From JAIBDK01 sp965261915 (GTDB taxonomy: Bacteria > Pseudomonadota > Gammaproteobacteria > Arenicellales > Poriferihabitantaceae): a stretch of DNA of 64,000 nt. Below are positions 16,832 through 26,327 of this stretch, one piece after another; positions within the stretch are counted from its first letter, which is position 1, and the number at the start of each line of letters is the position of its first letter. The position numbers and the translations under genes are program-made. The DNA is taken from positions 434,001-498,000 of the forward strand of contig CBDHDW010000013.1 in NCBI GenBank assembly GCA_965261915.1, written 5' to 3'. The notes below the pieces were generated by a model that did not search any database, was not told the DNA's origin, and saw only the letters and a program-made list of their open reading frames with translations.

Positions 16832-17827
16832 TTATATCGTTCCATTATCCAGTGATGGATTTCTTAAGAATATTGTCCCGGAGAATACTTTTCGGTGGTA
16901 TCCGTCTGCTTGGGTAACGGATTTATCTCCAATAGTGTACGTATGTGGATTGGTGTATCCCGTTACCGTGTTGGGGGAACGGACAAGGAGATCGATGCGT
17001 GCCGAAATTACCCTACTCCAGTCACCAACATCCGCGGGCGAAACATATCGATCCACGGTAAAATCTTCAGGAGAAGATAAATCCAGCCCAAACACGACTT
17101 GCATATCTTCGATATATTCAATTAAAGGCTCAGTTGTTGTACCGTCGGCACTCAGTGATTGCCGAACCAGCGTCGGAATCCCGTCATCGGAACAATCTGA
17201 ACCGTTCATTATGCTGCAGGGACGTACGTAAAAAACGTTTGTTGAAAATTTGTAAGTTTCAGCGGGAAATTCAGTAACGTTCAGCAAAGTTTGCGTATTA
17301 ATTGCGCCGTCTTCGCTAGCTCGAAAAACTTCGCCATCGGTTAGCGAGGTATAGAGATAGAGATGGTTTTCGATGATTTCACTGGCTACAATGGGCTCAC
17401 TTTCCGTATGCCTTACCACGAGAACATCGGTATTGGCAATATAACTGCTCGCAGCGATGCAGCTTGCACTGTATGGATTGCTGTTGTTACTCGCAAAAAT
17501 GGGTTGTGTCACGTTCGCGGCCCACGTTGTACCACCGCATCCATAACCAACTCCTGTCAGGGCATCCGTAGTTGACGTATCAATCGTCGAAGGCATTACG
17601 TTAATGCCGTAATACTTTGCCATTCTAATGTCTTCACCCAAAATCTGGATGGCGTATCTGCCGTTTTCCTGAATTTGCCGAGTCAGCGATTGGGTGCGGC
17701 TGGAGTGCTGGCTGTTTACATAAATCGACAGCACTGAACTGACAATCATGATGCTCATAATGGATGCAACCATCAGTTCAATCAGGGTTATACCCTTCTG
17801 CCTGCCAGAATGTTGAGCATAAGCCAT
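16832..17827 (-). CDS. pilW: type IV minor pilin PilW-like
   Basis: A prepilin of 331 residues, the largest minor pilin, with leader QKG^ITLIELMVASIMSIMIVSSVLSIYV and a long globular domain. The chosen ATG at 17827 overlaps the pilV stop (TGATG), which suggests translational coupling; an in-frame start at 17854 would add nine residues ahead of MAYAQHSG. PilW, PilX, PilV and PilY1 form the tip complex that initiates pilus polymerisation. Confidence 0.85.
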   Translation of the reverse strand: MAYAQHSGRQKGITLIELMVASIMSIMIVSSVLSIYVNSQHSSRTQSLTRQIQENGRYAIQILGEDIRMAKYYGINVMPSTIDTSTTDALTGVGYGCGGTTWAANVTQPIFASNNSNPYSASCIAASSYIANTDVLVVRHTESEPIVASEIIENHLYLYTSLTDGEVFRASEDGAINTQTLLNVTEFPAETYKFSTNVFYVRPCSIMNGSDCSDDGIPTLVRQSLSADGTTTEPLIEYIEDMQVVFGLDLSSPEDFTVDRYVSPADVGDWSRVISARIDLLVRSPNTVTGYTNPHTYTIGDKSVTQADGYHRKVFSGTIFLRNPSLDNGTI

Positions 17828-18330
17828 CACAATCGAACGCTCATTTTGTAACATCGCAGGGTTTCGTCGGAACTGTCGCAGGGCTTCGAATAGCTTGCAC
17901 CCACCGTTTCCTCATCTTGCTGTTCATTCCAGCTCACATTTACCTGATACGTGGATACAGTAACGTAGCTGATTGTTCCGAATCCGTTCGGCAACAGATC
18001 AGCATTTTGGGTATTCCAGGAAACGATATCAAAATTCGCGAGCTCCTGTGGAGTACAGGTACTACCTACAAGGCTGCAATTTTTAGAAAATGATTCTGGC
18101 GCCGGATCAACGTGGTAAAACCCGTCATTAACGCCCGTGGTGTTCGCACGCATACGATCAACCATATCACCGGCCTGAATCACGCTTTGGCTTCTTATAT
18201 AAGCCTGATGATCAAATTTGGTACTTACATTCTGTAATGCAGCTAGCCCCATCATACTGGCAGTCAATAATGTGACTGAAACCATTACTTCAATCAGTGA
18301 AAACCCGTTTTGATGTGATGATTGAATCAT
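17827..18330 (-). CDS. pilV: type IV minor pilin PilV-like
   Basis: A 167-residue prepilin with leader QNG^FSLIEVMVSVTLLTASMMGLAALQ, the PilV pattern including the conserved LAALQ after the hydrophobic helix. First gene of the minor-pilin operon as seen here. The usual fimU gene is not found upstream. It ends by overlapping pilW. Confidence 0.84.
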   Translation of the reverse strand: MIQSSHQNGFSLIEVMVSVTLLTASMMGLAALQNVSTKFDHQAYIRSQSVIQAGDMVDRMRANTTGVNDGFYHVDPAPESFSKNCSLVGSTCTPQELANFDIVSWNTQNADLLPNGFGTISYVTVSTYQVNVSWNEQQDEETVGASYSKPCDSSDETLRCYKMSVRL

Positions 18331-18814
18331 TAGCTGTAATTCAATAATAGAACCGTAACTTGACCTGCAACTGACGTGGTTGCACGTCTGCCGCTCTCAT
18401 TGGATGAGGAGGAATTGCAGAAATCAAGTAAAATTGGTGCTGTAGCAACGATATTTAAACGCCTGCGGGAGTTAATCTCAATCCTTTGCATCGCTTATAA
18501 GAGCGTATTTTTGAACGGCTACTTTCAGCTAGTTTTGATTTGGGGTATATGTTTTTGACACGACTTAAATAACGATGCGTCTGCAGGTCCCCAAACCTGA
18601 CGAAGACATTTCCATGTAAATACAAGGGTATTTTTCCTTTTCATTGCGTCCATCCTGTTCCTTCTAATGATCCAATTTTAGTCCTATTGTTTTTCCATAA
18701 CAATATAAACTGACCGTGTGTTCAGCGTGATTCTATAACAAATTGTAACAGTTTTATAGGGCTTAAACTCCTTGTAACGCGGTCGAAAGACGAGTTGAAT
18801 TTGTCAGGAACCGG
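18331..18814. other. intergenic region upstream of pilV
   Basis: About 480 bases between the pilV start and the end of the M14-like gene. It must contain the promoter of the minor-pilin operon, but I could not align a convincing sigma-54 or sigma-70 promoter by eye. No open frame here looks like a gene, and no fimU remnant is recognisable. Confidence 0.55.
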
Positions 18815-19972
18815 TTAATCCGATAGTAAATGCTTGCCAATTTGATCCTCAATAATTTCATTTCCAACGATGGCAGTGATATTTTGTCCCGGGCCCACCA
18901 GCCTTTGATCGGTTCGATATATAACCGTACCGGCGATTTCAGATTTTAAAGAGGTTCTAGCCAGATGTGGTGATTTCAGTGGATCCAGTATCTCAGCGAC
19001 AGTCTCTCCTTTTGCCACCGTATCACCGCATTGCTTGTGGAACAGGACAACACCGCATTGCGTACTCTTGATATACAACTGCGATTCCAGAGGTGTTGCG
19101 GGGCACTTTAGTTTCGGTGGTTTTTGCGCAGGTCCTTCGATTGCACCCTGGTGAATCAGATACTGATATAGATTATTTGCATCCAGTTTTGCCTGCGAGT
19201 CACAAACGTCCGTCTTTCCGCGCAGTTCGATTGTACTGCCAAGACAACTGGGGGGGATGGGATTGTCAGGAAAAGCCTTGGCAAGCCGTTTCCATAACAA
19301 GCTAATGGATCCATCGAAACATTGAGTCGTATTGGAATCAACCAGATGGAGTTGGCACTGCAGAAAAGCACACAAGTCAGATTCCTTTTCTGGATGTGTC
19401 CCACCCGTATACAGGTAGAGAACCGCTTCGTTGTCACAATGTAAATCGATGCAATAATCAGCATCGTAAGATAATGAGAGCAATATCTTGCGATAGGCAT
19501 CGCTTTCACTTGCATCCGGAAGCGCTGAAACTTCTTCAGCGATTGCTGTTCGGATGGTTTGGATATTATTTTCTGGATCATCTCCGAGCAGGTGCGCTAT
19601 TTTATTTTTAACATCTGGAAAAAGATCAGGGAAATGACGGTTGTAGTTTTTCCCATCATTTTGATCCAGTCTGCCCGCAAGCATTCCCTGTATTCGCTGG
19701 CTCATCCCAATTGGATTCGCTACCGGAACCAGAACAATTTCTCCGAGAAATTTGCCTTCCGAAACAGCGGCATCCAGTAATTTTCTTAAATGATGCACAA
19801 CAACTATTCCGGGTATCTCATCGGCATGAAGCGCGGTCTGTAAATAGATCTTTGGATGGCTCCCGGCATTACCATATCGTAAAACCGTCATACTTCGACT
19901 GGTACCTGGACCTGGCGAAGGCAGCGGGATACTTTGTTCCGAGTAATTCGACAGAGACGTTGGTTTTTTCAT
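18815..19972 (-). CDS. succinylglutamate desuccinylase/aspartoacylase family protein
   Basis: A 385-residue zinc carboxypeptidase-like (M14) deacylase. The zinc ligands H49 and E52 are visible in TALHADEIPG, and a second metal histidine is expected in DYCIDLHCDNE. A C-terminal barrel-sandwich-like segment (about 300-385, containing KGETVAEILDP and AGTVIYRTD) resembles that of AstE/aspartoacylase relatives annotated as ectoine or amino-acid deacylases. Substrate unknown. It diverges from the flavodoxin-like gene at 20082. Confidence 0.82.
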   Translation of the reverse strand: MKKPTSLSNYSEQSIPLPSPGPGTSRSMTVLRYGNAGSHPKIYLQTALHADEIPGIVVVHHLRKLLDAAVSEGKFLGEIVLVPVANPIGMSQRIQGMLAGRLDQNDGKNYNRHFPDLFPDVKNKIAHLLGDDPENNIQTIRTAIAEEVSALPDASESDAYRKILLSLSYDADYCIDLHCDNEAVLYLYTGGTHPEKESDLCAFLQCQLHLVDSNTTQCFDGSISLLWKRLAKAFPDNPIPPSCLGSTIELRGKTDVCDSQAKLDANNLYQYLIHQGAIEGPAQKPPKLKCPATPLESQLYIKSTQCGVVLFHKQCGDTVAKGETVAEILDPLKSPHLARTSLKSEIAGTVIYRTDQRLVGPGQNITAIVGNEIIEDQIGKHLLSD

Positions 19973-20081
19973 AGGTTTAAATCTGACAAGTTAGCTTCTG
20001 ATTCTTCAGGAAATGCCCGAAAAAATCTATATACTTATTTTATTATAATGCTTCTGCAATTCACGCACTTTAATTTCGAAC

Positions 20082-20543
20082 ATGGCCCAAATTCTTATCG
20101 TTTCAAATACGCCGTCAGTGAACACTGAAAGGCTTCAACAAGTTGTTTGCGAAGCCTGCGCAGACGCTGCACTGGGAAATCATTTGGTTAGTGCGAAAAC
20201 ACCGCTGGATGCCGGTGCCGAAGATGTGATGGATTGTGACGGCATTATTCTGGGTACAACAGAAAACTTTGGATATATGAGTGGTGTGCTGAAAGACTTT
20301 TTCGAGCGAATCTATTATCCCTGTCTGGAAAATACCGAAGGTAAACCAGTTGGGCTGTATGTAAAAGGCGGGCTTGATGGTGAAGGTGCCAGAATCAGCG
20401 TCGAGAAAATTCTTACTGGATTACGCTGGAAAATGATATTGCCGGCATTGGTTTTGCGTGGAGAATATCAACCGGATTTTGAAAAACAGGTCCGTGAGCT
20501 AGGCATGACGATGGCAGCAGGGCTCGAAGCCGGAATATATTGA
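20082..20543 (+). CDS. flavodoxin/NADPH-dependent FMN reductase-like protein
   Basis: A 153-residue flavodoxin-fold protein. The N-terminal ILIVSNTPSVNTERL is the phosphate-binding loop position, GIILGTTENFGYMSGVLKDFFERIY is the isoalloxazine-binding region typical of flavodoxin-family reductases, and KPVGLYVKGG follows. Probably cytosolic FMN-dependent redox protein; donor and acceptor unknown. Monocistronic, divergent from the M14-like gene. Confidence 0.78.
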   Translation: MAQILIVSNTPSVNTERLQQVVCEACADAALGNHLVSAKTPLDAGAEDVMDCDGIILGTTENFGYMSGVLKDFFERIYYPCLENTEGKPVGLYVKGGLDGEGARISVEKILTGLRWKMILPALVLRGEYQPDFEKQVRELGMTMAAGLEAGIY

Positions 20544-20701
20544 TTTTCCTTGATTCAACCAAACCTGAATTCACATAATTATCCTTCTTTCCTGTACTTT
20601 ATTCTGTTCCAGTCCACAACAGCCCGCGTTATCGTGATAATGGGGAGATTATCCTCGTTAGTGAGTCAATGAAAGGCTGGTAGATTCCACAAATTGTTGT
20701 G

Positions 20702-22210
20702 CTATTGTACACAGGGTCTGTCCAGTTGACGTAACGATATGGCAAACGCCAGATGGTCGCATTCTATCAGATCCGAATGGTTATTATCTGCGATGGTTCG
20801 AGCGAGCTTTAGTATACGGTGATAGCCCCTTGCAGAGAGTTTCAGGCGTGAAAATGCGGTTTCCAAAAGTTTGCTTTCATTTTTTCCTAATCTGCAGTAT
20901 TTACCAATTTGTCTGGTTGTAATTTCACTATTCAAACATCCTTGCCGTTGATATTGTCGATCCTGGCAGGAAACAACCCTGCTTTTGATAAGGCTGCTTG
21001 GTTCCTCATTACCTTCATGTGATTCCAAATCAGAAAAGCACACCGAAGAAATTGAAATATGCATATCAATTCTGTCGAGAAACGGTCCCGATAATCGCCT
21101 GCGATATCGCTCAATCTGTTCAGGAGAACAATGGCACAAGCCAGAAGGGTCGCCCAGATATCCACAGTGACACGGATTCGCAGCCGCTATTAAAGTGAAT
21201 GTGGCCGGAAATCGATGTTGGCCAGAAACTCTTGAAATATCAACATATCCCGATTCAAGCGGTTCACGCAATGAATCTAGGGTATGCCGGCTGAATTCGG
21301 TAAGTTCATCGAGGAACAAAACCCCATTGTGTGCCAGTGTAACTTCACCGGGCCTGGGATGGCTCCCTCCGCCGATTAGTGCTGCGTAAGATGCGCTGTG
21401 ATGCGGTGCACGGAATGGGCGAGTTCGCCATTGTTTCAGATTTAGACGGTGAGTAGTTAACGATCGAATTGCGATATTCTCAATAGCCTGATCCTCGGCG
21501 AGATCAGGCAGGATTCCTGGAAATCGCTGTGCTAACATGGTTTTTCCCGATCCAGGTGCCCCCATCATTAACAGGCCATGATTGCCCGCAGCAGATATTT
21601 CCAGTGCTTTCTTGGCCATGGTCTGACCTACGACTTCTTGCATATCGGCGTAAACAGGTGCCTTCGATTGAAAAGGTGTACTTGTCAGTTTTTTGAGGCT
21701 ATTTTCTCGTAGCTGCGCTGTTAATTGTCCGAGTGTTGTAACCGGAAACAGATCAATATTTTTAATCAGAGACGCTTCTTCTGCTGACTTCTGTGGCAAC
21801 ACTAAACCTGTTGCAGCACTGCGCATTGACAGAGCAGTAATTATTCCGCCGCTTACCGCTCGTACCTCTCCACTCAAAGCAAGCTCGCCGATAAATACTT
21901 TGTTTAATGTTGATTCTGCTGGAATCTGATTTGATGCTGCCAGAACACCTATGGCAATAGGTAAATCAAACCGACCGCCCTCTTTGGGTAGATCTGCGGG
22001 TGCCAGATTTACAGAAATTCGATTCGTCGGAAATTCAAATCCAGAATTCAGGATTGCCGATCTCACCCGGTCCTTGCTTTCCTTAACCGCTGTTTCAGGC
22101 AAGCCTACTATGGAAAAAGACGGCAGTCCTCTGGAAATATGGACTTCGACGATAACGGTTAATGCGTCGAAGCCACACGGTGCTTTACTGAAAATGGTAG
22201 ATAGTGTCAT
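20702..22210 (-). CDS. comM: YifB/ComM-family Mg-chelatase-like AAA+ ATPase
   Basis: 502 residues, close to the usual family length. The N-terminal domain (GLPSFSIVGLPETAVKESKDRV, then NLAPADLPKEGGRFDLP) is followed by the AAA+ core with Walker A GAPGSGKTMLAQRFPG, Walker B-type LFLDELTEF and a Mg-chelatase C-terminal domain ending in LARTIADN. ComM is a hexameric helicase that promotes branch migration during natural transformation; other homologues have no known role. It lies downstream of ubiK on the same strand, with about 115 bases between. Confidence 0.92.
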   Translation of the reverse strand: MTLSTIFSKAPCGFDALTVIVEVHISRGLPSFSIVGLPETAVKESKDRVRSAILNSGFEFPTNRISVNLAPADLPKEGGRFDLPIAIGVLAASNQIPAESTLNKVFIGELALSGEVRAVSGGIITALSMRSAATGLVLPQKSAEEASLIKNIDLFPVTTLGQLTAQLRENSLKKLTSTPFQSKAPVYADMQEVVGQTMAKKALEISAAGNHGLLMMGAPGSGKTMLAQRFPGILPDLAEDQAIENIAIRSLTTHRLNLKQWRTRPFRAPHHSASYAALIGGGSHPRPGEVTLAHNGVLFLDELTEFSRHTLDSLREPLESGYVDISRVSGQHRFPATFTLIAAANPCHCGYLGDPSGLCHCSPEQIERYRRRLSGPFLDRIDMHISISSVCFSDLESHEGNEEPSSLIKSRVVSCQDRQYQRQGCLNSEITTRQIGKYCRLGKNESKLLETAFSRLKLSARGYHRILKLARTIADNNHSDLIECDHLAFAISLRQLDRPCVQ

Positions 22211-22324
22211 GGTTCCTCCCTGGAAAATGAATTTAGTCCTTTATTCGTTAACTTTGATTATGTTTCTCGATACTATTAAAAAATACCGGCAATGGCAAAA
22301 GACTTTGTTGGTAGATTCGTTAGG

Positions 22325-22558
22325 CTATTTGTCCGTTCTGGATTCAAGTTCGATCAATTGTTTTTCCAGTTCATCCAGTCTTTTCTGCGTACGTTGAAGA
22401 ATTTTTTCCTGGATGTCAAATTCTTCACGAGTGACCAACTCCATTTTGTCCAAACCGTTTCGAATAGCCGTTTGTACAGCGCTTTTTGTATCTTCAGCCA
22501 ATTGATCTGGTAGGGCCGACTCAAGGCTTTCAAACAGCTTATTGATTGTTGTTTTCAC
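22325..22558 (-). CDS. ubiK: ubiquinone biosynthesis accessory factor UbiK
   Basis: A 77-residue YqiC/UbiK protein. The N-terminal amphipathic part (LFESLESALPDQL) and the C-terminal coiled coil (LQRTQKRLDELEKQLIELE) are characteristic. UbiK helps the soluble UbiJ-containing Ubi complex in aerobic ubiquinone synthesis. Its ATG overlaps the surA stop in ATGA, implying translational coupling to surA. Confidence 0.85.
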   Translation of the reverse strand: MKTTINKLFESLESALPDQLAEDTKSAVQTAIRNGLDKMELVTREEFDIQEKILQRTQKRLDELEKQLIELESRTDK

Positions 22559-23823
22559 TCTGCAACAAGCATTTCAACAAATGCGGCGTCTTTTGCGCGT
22601 GAAAACCAAATTTTGAATTGTTCCTGAGACTTGCGTCTAAATACCTCGCTATATGCTTGGCTTCGGGCAAGTTCCTCGGCGATATCTTTTTTCCTGCGTT
22701 CCTGAACCTGAATGATATGAAAGCCAAACCGGGTCTGTACCGGGTTGCTAATTTCATTTATCGCTAACGCGAGGCTCGCCGCTTCAAATGGTTTGGCGGT
22801 TTCTCCGGGATTGACCCAGCCTAATTCTCCGCCCTCGGTCGCGCTTGATTCATCGTCAGAATGGAGTCGCGCAATTTGGGGAAATTTAGCGCCCTGAGCG
22901 AGCTCAGCGACTAACTTTTGGGCGTACTTTTGGGCTTCAGCGTCGGTCAGGCTTTTGCGGCGCGGGCTGACGAGGATATGCCTGATATTTTGTTGTGTAA
23001 CCATCTTCAGATTACCTTCCTTTGAGTGAATTTTTAGAATATGCAGACCATTTTCACTTTGAATGATTTCCGTAACTCCGCCAATGGGTGTCTGACGTAA
23101 GGCTTGTAAGAATATATCCGGTAATTGATCTTCCTTTCGCCACCCCAGATATCCTCCTCCTTCGCGATTCTCTCCATCGGAAAAATCTTCAACTGCTTTA
23201 GAAAAATCCATGCCGGAGTTTATTGCGTTTGCAATATTCTGCATATTTTCGAGTTCAGACGCTGCCTGTTCTTCTGATTTTTCAGCAGCAGAGACAAATA
23301 AGTGCGAGAGCTCGTAGGTTTCGTCCGTGGCATAAAGTTCTCTGTGAGCTTTTAAATGGTAATCAACCTCCTGTTCGCTTACCGAAAGTCTTGAATTGAT
23401 TACGAGGTCCGTTAAACGGCGTATCAGAATTTGTTCCTTAATGCTTCTTTCAAATTCCTGTTTGGATATTCCGCTATCGTGGAGCTGAGAGAACAATTGG
23501 TCAGTGGGCATGTCATTTTGACTAGCCATATCCCTAATTGTCAACGTTACATCGGATTGATCAACGGTAATTCCCTGCTGTCTGGCGATTTGGGTTTGCA
23601 AGCGTTCGTCTACCAGCGCCTTAAGTATATTCACATCTACACCAGACGGCGCTTTAGCGAGTTCGCTATTTTGCAGTCGTGCGCGATTAAATCGTGCTTG
23701 ATATTCAGCATAGGTTATCGCTTCGTCATTCACGATTGCGATAACCTTATCCAATCCTACTGTTGCAGCGTTTACCGATGCTGAAATCAGTAGTGCGAGC
23801 GAAACCAGAAAACGTGTCAGCAT
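22555..23823 (-). CDS. surA: periplasmic chaperone / peptidyl-prolyl isomerase SurA
   Basis: 422 residues with an N-terminal signal peptide (about 1-19, ending ASVNA). The SurA N-domain (VDEAITYAEYQARFNRARLQ, reading IVNDEAIT first) is followed by two parvulin domains, about residues 165-270 and 280-385 (NIRHILVSPRRKSLTDAEA, then GGELGWVNPGE), and a C-terminal helix. SurA escorts unfolded outer-membrane proteins, including LptD, across the periplasm. lptD lies immediately upstream in reading direction, the usual lptD-surA arrangement; ubiK follows in place of the pdxA-ksgA seen in many relatives. Confidence 0.95.
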   Translation of the reverse strand: MLTRFLVSLALLISASVNAATVGLDKVIAIVNDEAITYAEYQARFNRARLQNSELAKAPSGVDVNILKALVDERLQTQIARQQGITVDQSDVTLTIRDMASQNDMPTDQLFSQLHDSGISKQEFERSIKEQILIRRLTDLVINSRLSVSEQEVDYHLKAHRELYATDETYELSHLFVSAAEKSEEQAASELENMQNIANAINSGMDFSKAVEDFSDGENREGGGYLGWRKEDQLPDIFLQALRQTPIGGVTEIIQSENGLHILKIHSKEGNLKMVTQQNIRHILVSPRRKSLTDAEAQKYAQKLVAELAQGAKFPQIARLHSDDESSATEGGELGWVNPGETAKPFEAASLALAINEISNPVQTRFGFHIIQVQERRKKDIAEELARSQAYSEVFRRKSQEQFKIWFSRAKDAAFVEMLVAE

Positions 23824-23863
23824 AAAAGAATCTTAATGATGGAATTTAACTACTTAACAAAAC

Positions 23864-26218
23864 TTACAGGCTGGAGCTGAGTTTTCCTAAGTCATCCAGT
23901 TCAAAGGTGACAATAAACCGATTTTTGTAGTCGCCGCGGCTCAGGTATCGTTGCGCAACAAAACCGAGTGCCCAGCAGCATCCGTCATAAGCAAGGCCAA
24001 TTTCAGATGAGCGAATTTCGCTGTCTTCCAGCGAGTAGTCAACTCTTGCATTGGACTGCCATTTAGCCCCAAGCGGCGCTTCTACTCTGAGGTTGAGTTG
24101 TTCGCTGGAATTAAATTCCTCGTCAGTGCTGCTATAGCTTATAGAGCCGCTCCTTCTGTTGGAGTGAAAATAATCTGCTGAAAAGGAAACGTAATCCAGA
24201 TTATTGTCATCAGCGGCCCATCGACCAAATCCGCGAAGGCTCCAGTCATCAGTAACGTTACCTGATATCTCTGCAAGAAAATCGGAATTATCATCTGTTT
24301 CAGCTTCCGAATTTGCGGTTAGGCCGACTTCCCGATCAGCAAAATAGAAAACCTGACCGATACTGATTTTAAACTTTTCCAATCCTGAATCGTCATTAAT
24401 AAACCGGCTGGTAAGTCCAACAGAAAGCTGTTCGGTATCACCTACTCTGTCACCGCCAAAGAAGCGATTTTTACGAAAAAAGTGGGAAAAACTGCTGCTG
24501 CTGCCGTCAGCCGTATCAAAATTTGGAAAATCCTCCTGGTCGAGCTCATCAGGGATGTTCACATAAAACAAACGGGGTTCGAGTGTCTGCAAATAAATAT
24601 TCTCAGGGCGTTTTATTAACCGTTCGAATATCAATTTGGAATCAATGCTGGCAATGGGCATGACTTCTCTAGGTGAAGAATCCCCTGTCGGGTTATTGTC
24701 CAGCGAATAACTAATCGACTGAAAAGAAACCATTGGTTTGAGGTAGCCATAGATTTCTTCAAGTGGCATTCCCAGATACGGCTTAATTCGCAATCGGGTT
24801 CCATCTACGCGGGTAGAATCGTCATGGCTGTAATTAACGACTTCTGAATCAAGTCCGTAGGCAAACAACCCCAGATCCTGTTCTTTTACATTAAACATGA
24901 CTCTGGGCAAGCGTTCGTACGGCTGTCCGGAAATACTGACATCTTGGTTGACCCGTTCGTAGGCCGATAACTCTGTTCGGAAACGAATAATGTCGCCAAA
25001 ATAATCAACACGGGCTCTTTGCGGTATGTAGGTTGCCGAAGCCACATCGACATCACTGGAAAAATCAGTCAGGTAACGGGTATCAGAAACGTCCTGCAGA
25101 TCAATATCAGCTTCCCAGTCATCGTTAAATTTGGTTTCGTTGAAAAAGCTGATAGCATGCCGATCATCGTCGAATACATTATCTCCCGGTAGGTATTCTG
25201 CACGGATATCGCCTTTAGACCGTTCTGTCAGGTAACGAAATTCACCGAATAGTTGAAAACCGCGATGACTCAGAACCCTGGGCGTGATGGTGGCATCATA
25301 TTGCGGGTCGATGTTGATGTAGTAAGGTACTTCGATAATATAACCAGATTCCTTTTCGTAACCAATTCCCGGGAACAGAAAGCCAGTTTTTCTTTGATCA
25401 TTAATTGGAAATGAAACTTTAGGAAAGTAAAAAATCGGAACTTTTTTAAATTTTACCGTCATATTTTCCGCAGTGCCGATCCCTTCAATGTGATCGAGTT
25501 CAATCTGCTTGGCAGACAACAAGACAGAATTATCGCCCTCAGCGCAGGTTGTTAAAGTTGCATTGTGAAGTGTCTGAAACTCTTTTCCTTCAAAATCGAT
25601 TGTTTCTGCGGTGGCACGAGCGCGCACGTAGGTGTTGTCATCGACAACAGGTTCTTCAAGCTCTTCTGAATCCAGTTGAATAGTTTTGTTTCGGAAAGGC
25701 GCGAACATTGAATAATTTTCTTCAAAATTATAGTGTTCACGTGTTGTGAAATACGGGCTGTCATCAGCGAATCGCATAGTTGCATTTTGTGCAGTACCGA
25801 TAAATGTATCAACTTCAAGTTCCAATTCCTCCGCTGATATTTCATCTCCATTACCAGTATAAAATATGACGTTACCTTTTGCTCCTGCCGCATAACTATC
25901 CTTATTGAAGTCAATCTCATCAGCAAATACACCGCGATCTCCCTGCACTACCTGGGCATTACCCAACAGCTTGATAATGTTATCTCCCTCAGTTTGAATT
26001 TCATCGCCTTCAATATTTGTTGGCTGATATTCATTATCTCCTTTCGGTGCGTCAGAGAGAATTTGAGGAATATCAATTAAGCCCGGTGTACAGATTTCTG
26101 TACCCGCAAATCCCAAATCTCCGTTTCCGGATTGCGCCAGTGATTTTTGATATGGAGCGGTTGCTGTTGCCAACACCATCAGAGAAGAGCATGTAACAGC
26201 AGAGAGATTTTTTATCAT
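23864..26218 (-). CDS. lptD: LPS-assembly outer-membrane protein LptD
   Basis: 784 residues, matching the usual length. I start at the ATG at 26218, which opens a signal peptide (MIKNLSAVTCSSLMVLATAT), although in-frame starts exist up to 26308. The periplasmic OstA/jellyroll domain (about 60-230: EIQTEGDNIIKLLGNAQVVQ) precedes the 26-strand barrel. The disulfide cysteines that LptD needs are in place: one after the signal (TEIC), one in TTCAEG and the adjacent pair in YDGCCWALGF. It inserts LPS into the outer leaflet together with LptE. First gene of lptD-surA-ubiK-comM. Confidence 0.94.
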   Translation of the reverse strand: MIKNLSAVTCSSLMVLATATAPYQKSLAQSGNGDLGFAGTEICTPGLIDIPQILSDAPKGDNEYQPTNIEGDEIQTEGDNIIKLLGNAQVVQGDRGVFADEIDFNKDSYAAGAKGNVIFYTGNGDEISAEELELEVDTFIGTAQNATMRFADDSPYFTTREHYNFEENYSMFAPFRNKTIQLDSEELEEPVVDDNTYVRARATAETIDFEGKEFQTLHNATLTTCAEGDNSVLLSAKQIELDHIEGIGTAENMTVKFKKVPIFYFPKVSFPINDQRKTGFLFPGIGYEKESGYIIEVPYYINIDPQYDATITPRVLSHRGFQLFGEFRYLTERSKGDIRAEYLPGDNVFDDDRHAISFFNETKFNDDWEADIDLQDVSDTRYLTDFSSDVDVASATYIPQRARVDYFGDIIRFRTELSAYERVNQDVSISGQPYERLPRVMFNVKEQDLGLFAYGLDSEVVNYSHDDSTRVDGTRLRIKPYLGMPLEEIYGYLKPMVSFQSISYSLDNNPTGDSSPREVMPIASIDSKLIFERLIKRPENIYLQTLEPRLFYVNIPDELDQEDFPNFDTADGSSSSFSHFFRKNRFFGGDRVGDTEQLSVGLTSRFINDDSGLEKFKISIGQVFYFADREVGLTANSEAETDDNSDFLAEISGNVTDDWSLRGFGRWAADDNNLDYVSFSADYFHSNRRSGSISYSSTDEEFNSSEQLNLRVEAPLGAKWQSNARVDYSLEDSEIRSSEIGLAYDGCCWALGFVAQRYLSRGDYKNRFIVTFELDDLGKLSSSL

Positions 26219-26327
26219 ATTTTTTTGATGCTTGATGTTATCGAGAACACAGGCGATTATAGAGTTTTGAAGTTTCATAATCCAACGATTGAAGCAACTA
26301 ATTCTCAATTTACCATAGGTTTAAAAA

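Noticed and set aside
16542..17231. Long plus-strand open frame of 229 codons
   Set aside because: It lies antisense to pilX and pilW, which have clear prepilin signatures; the frame is a by-product of their codon usage.
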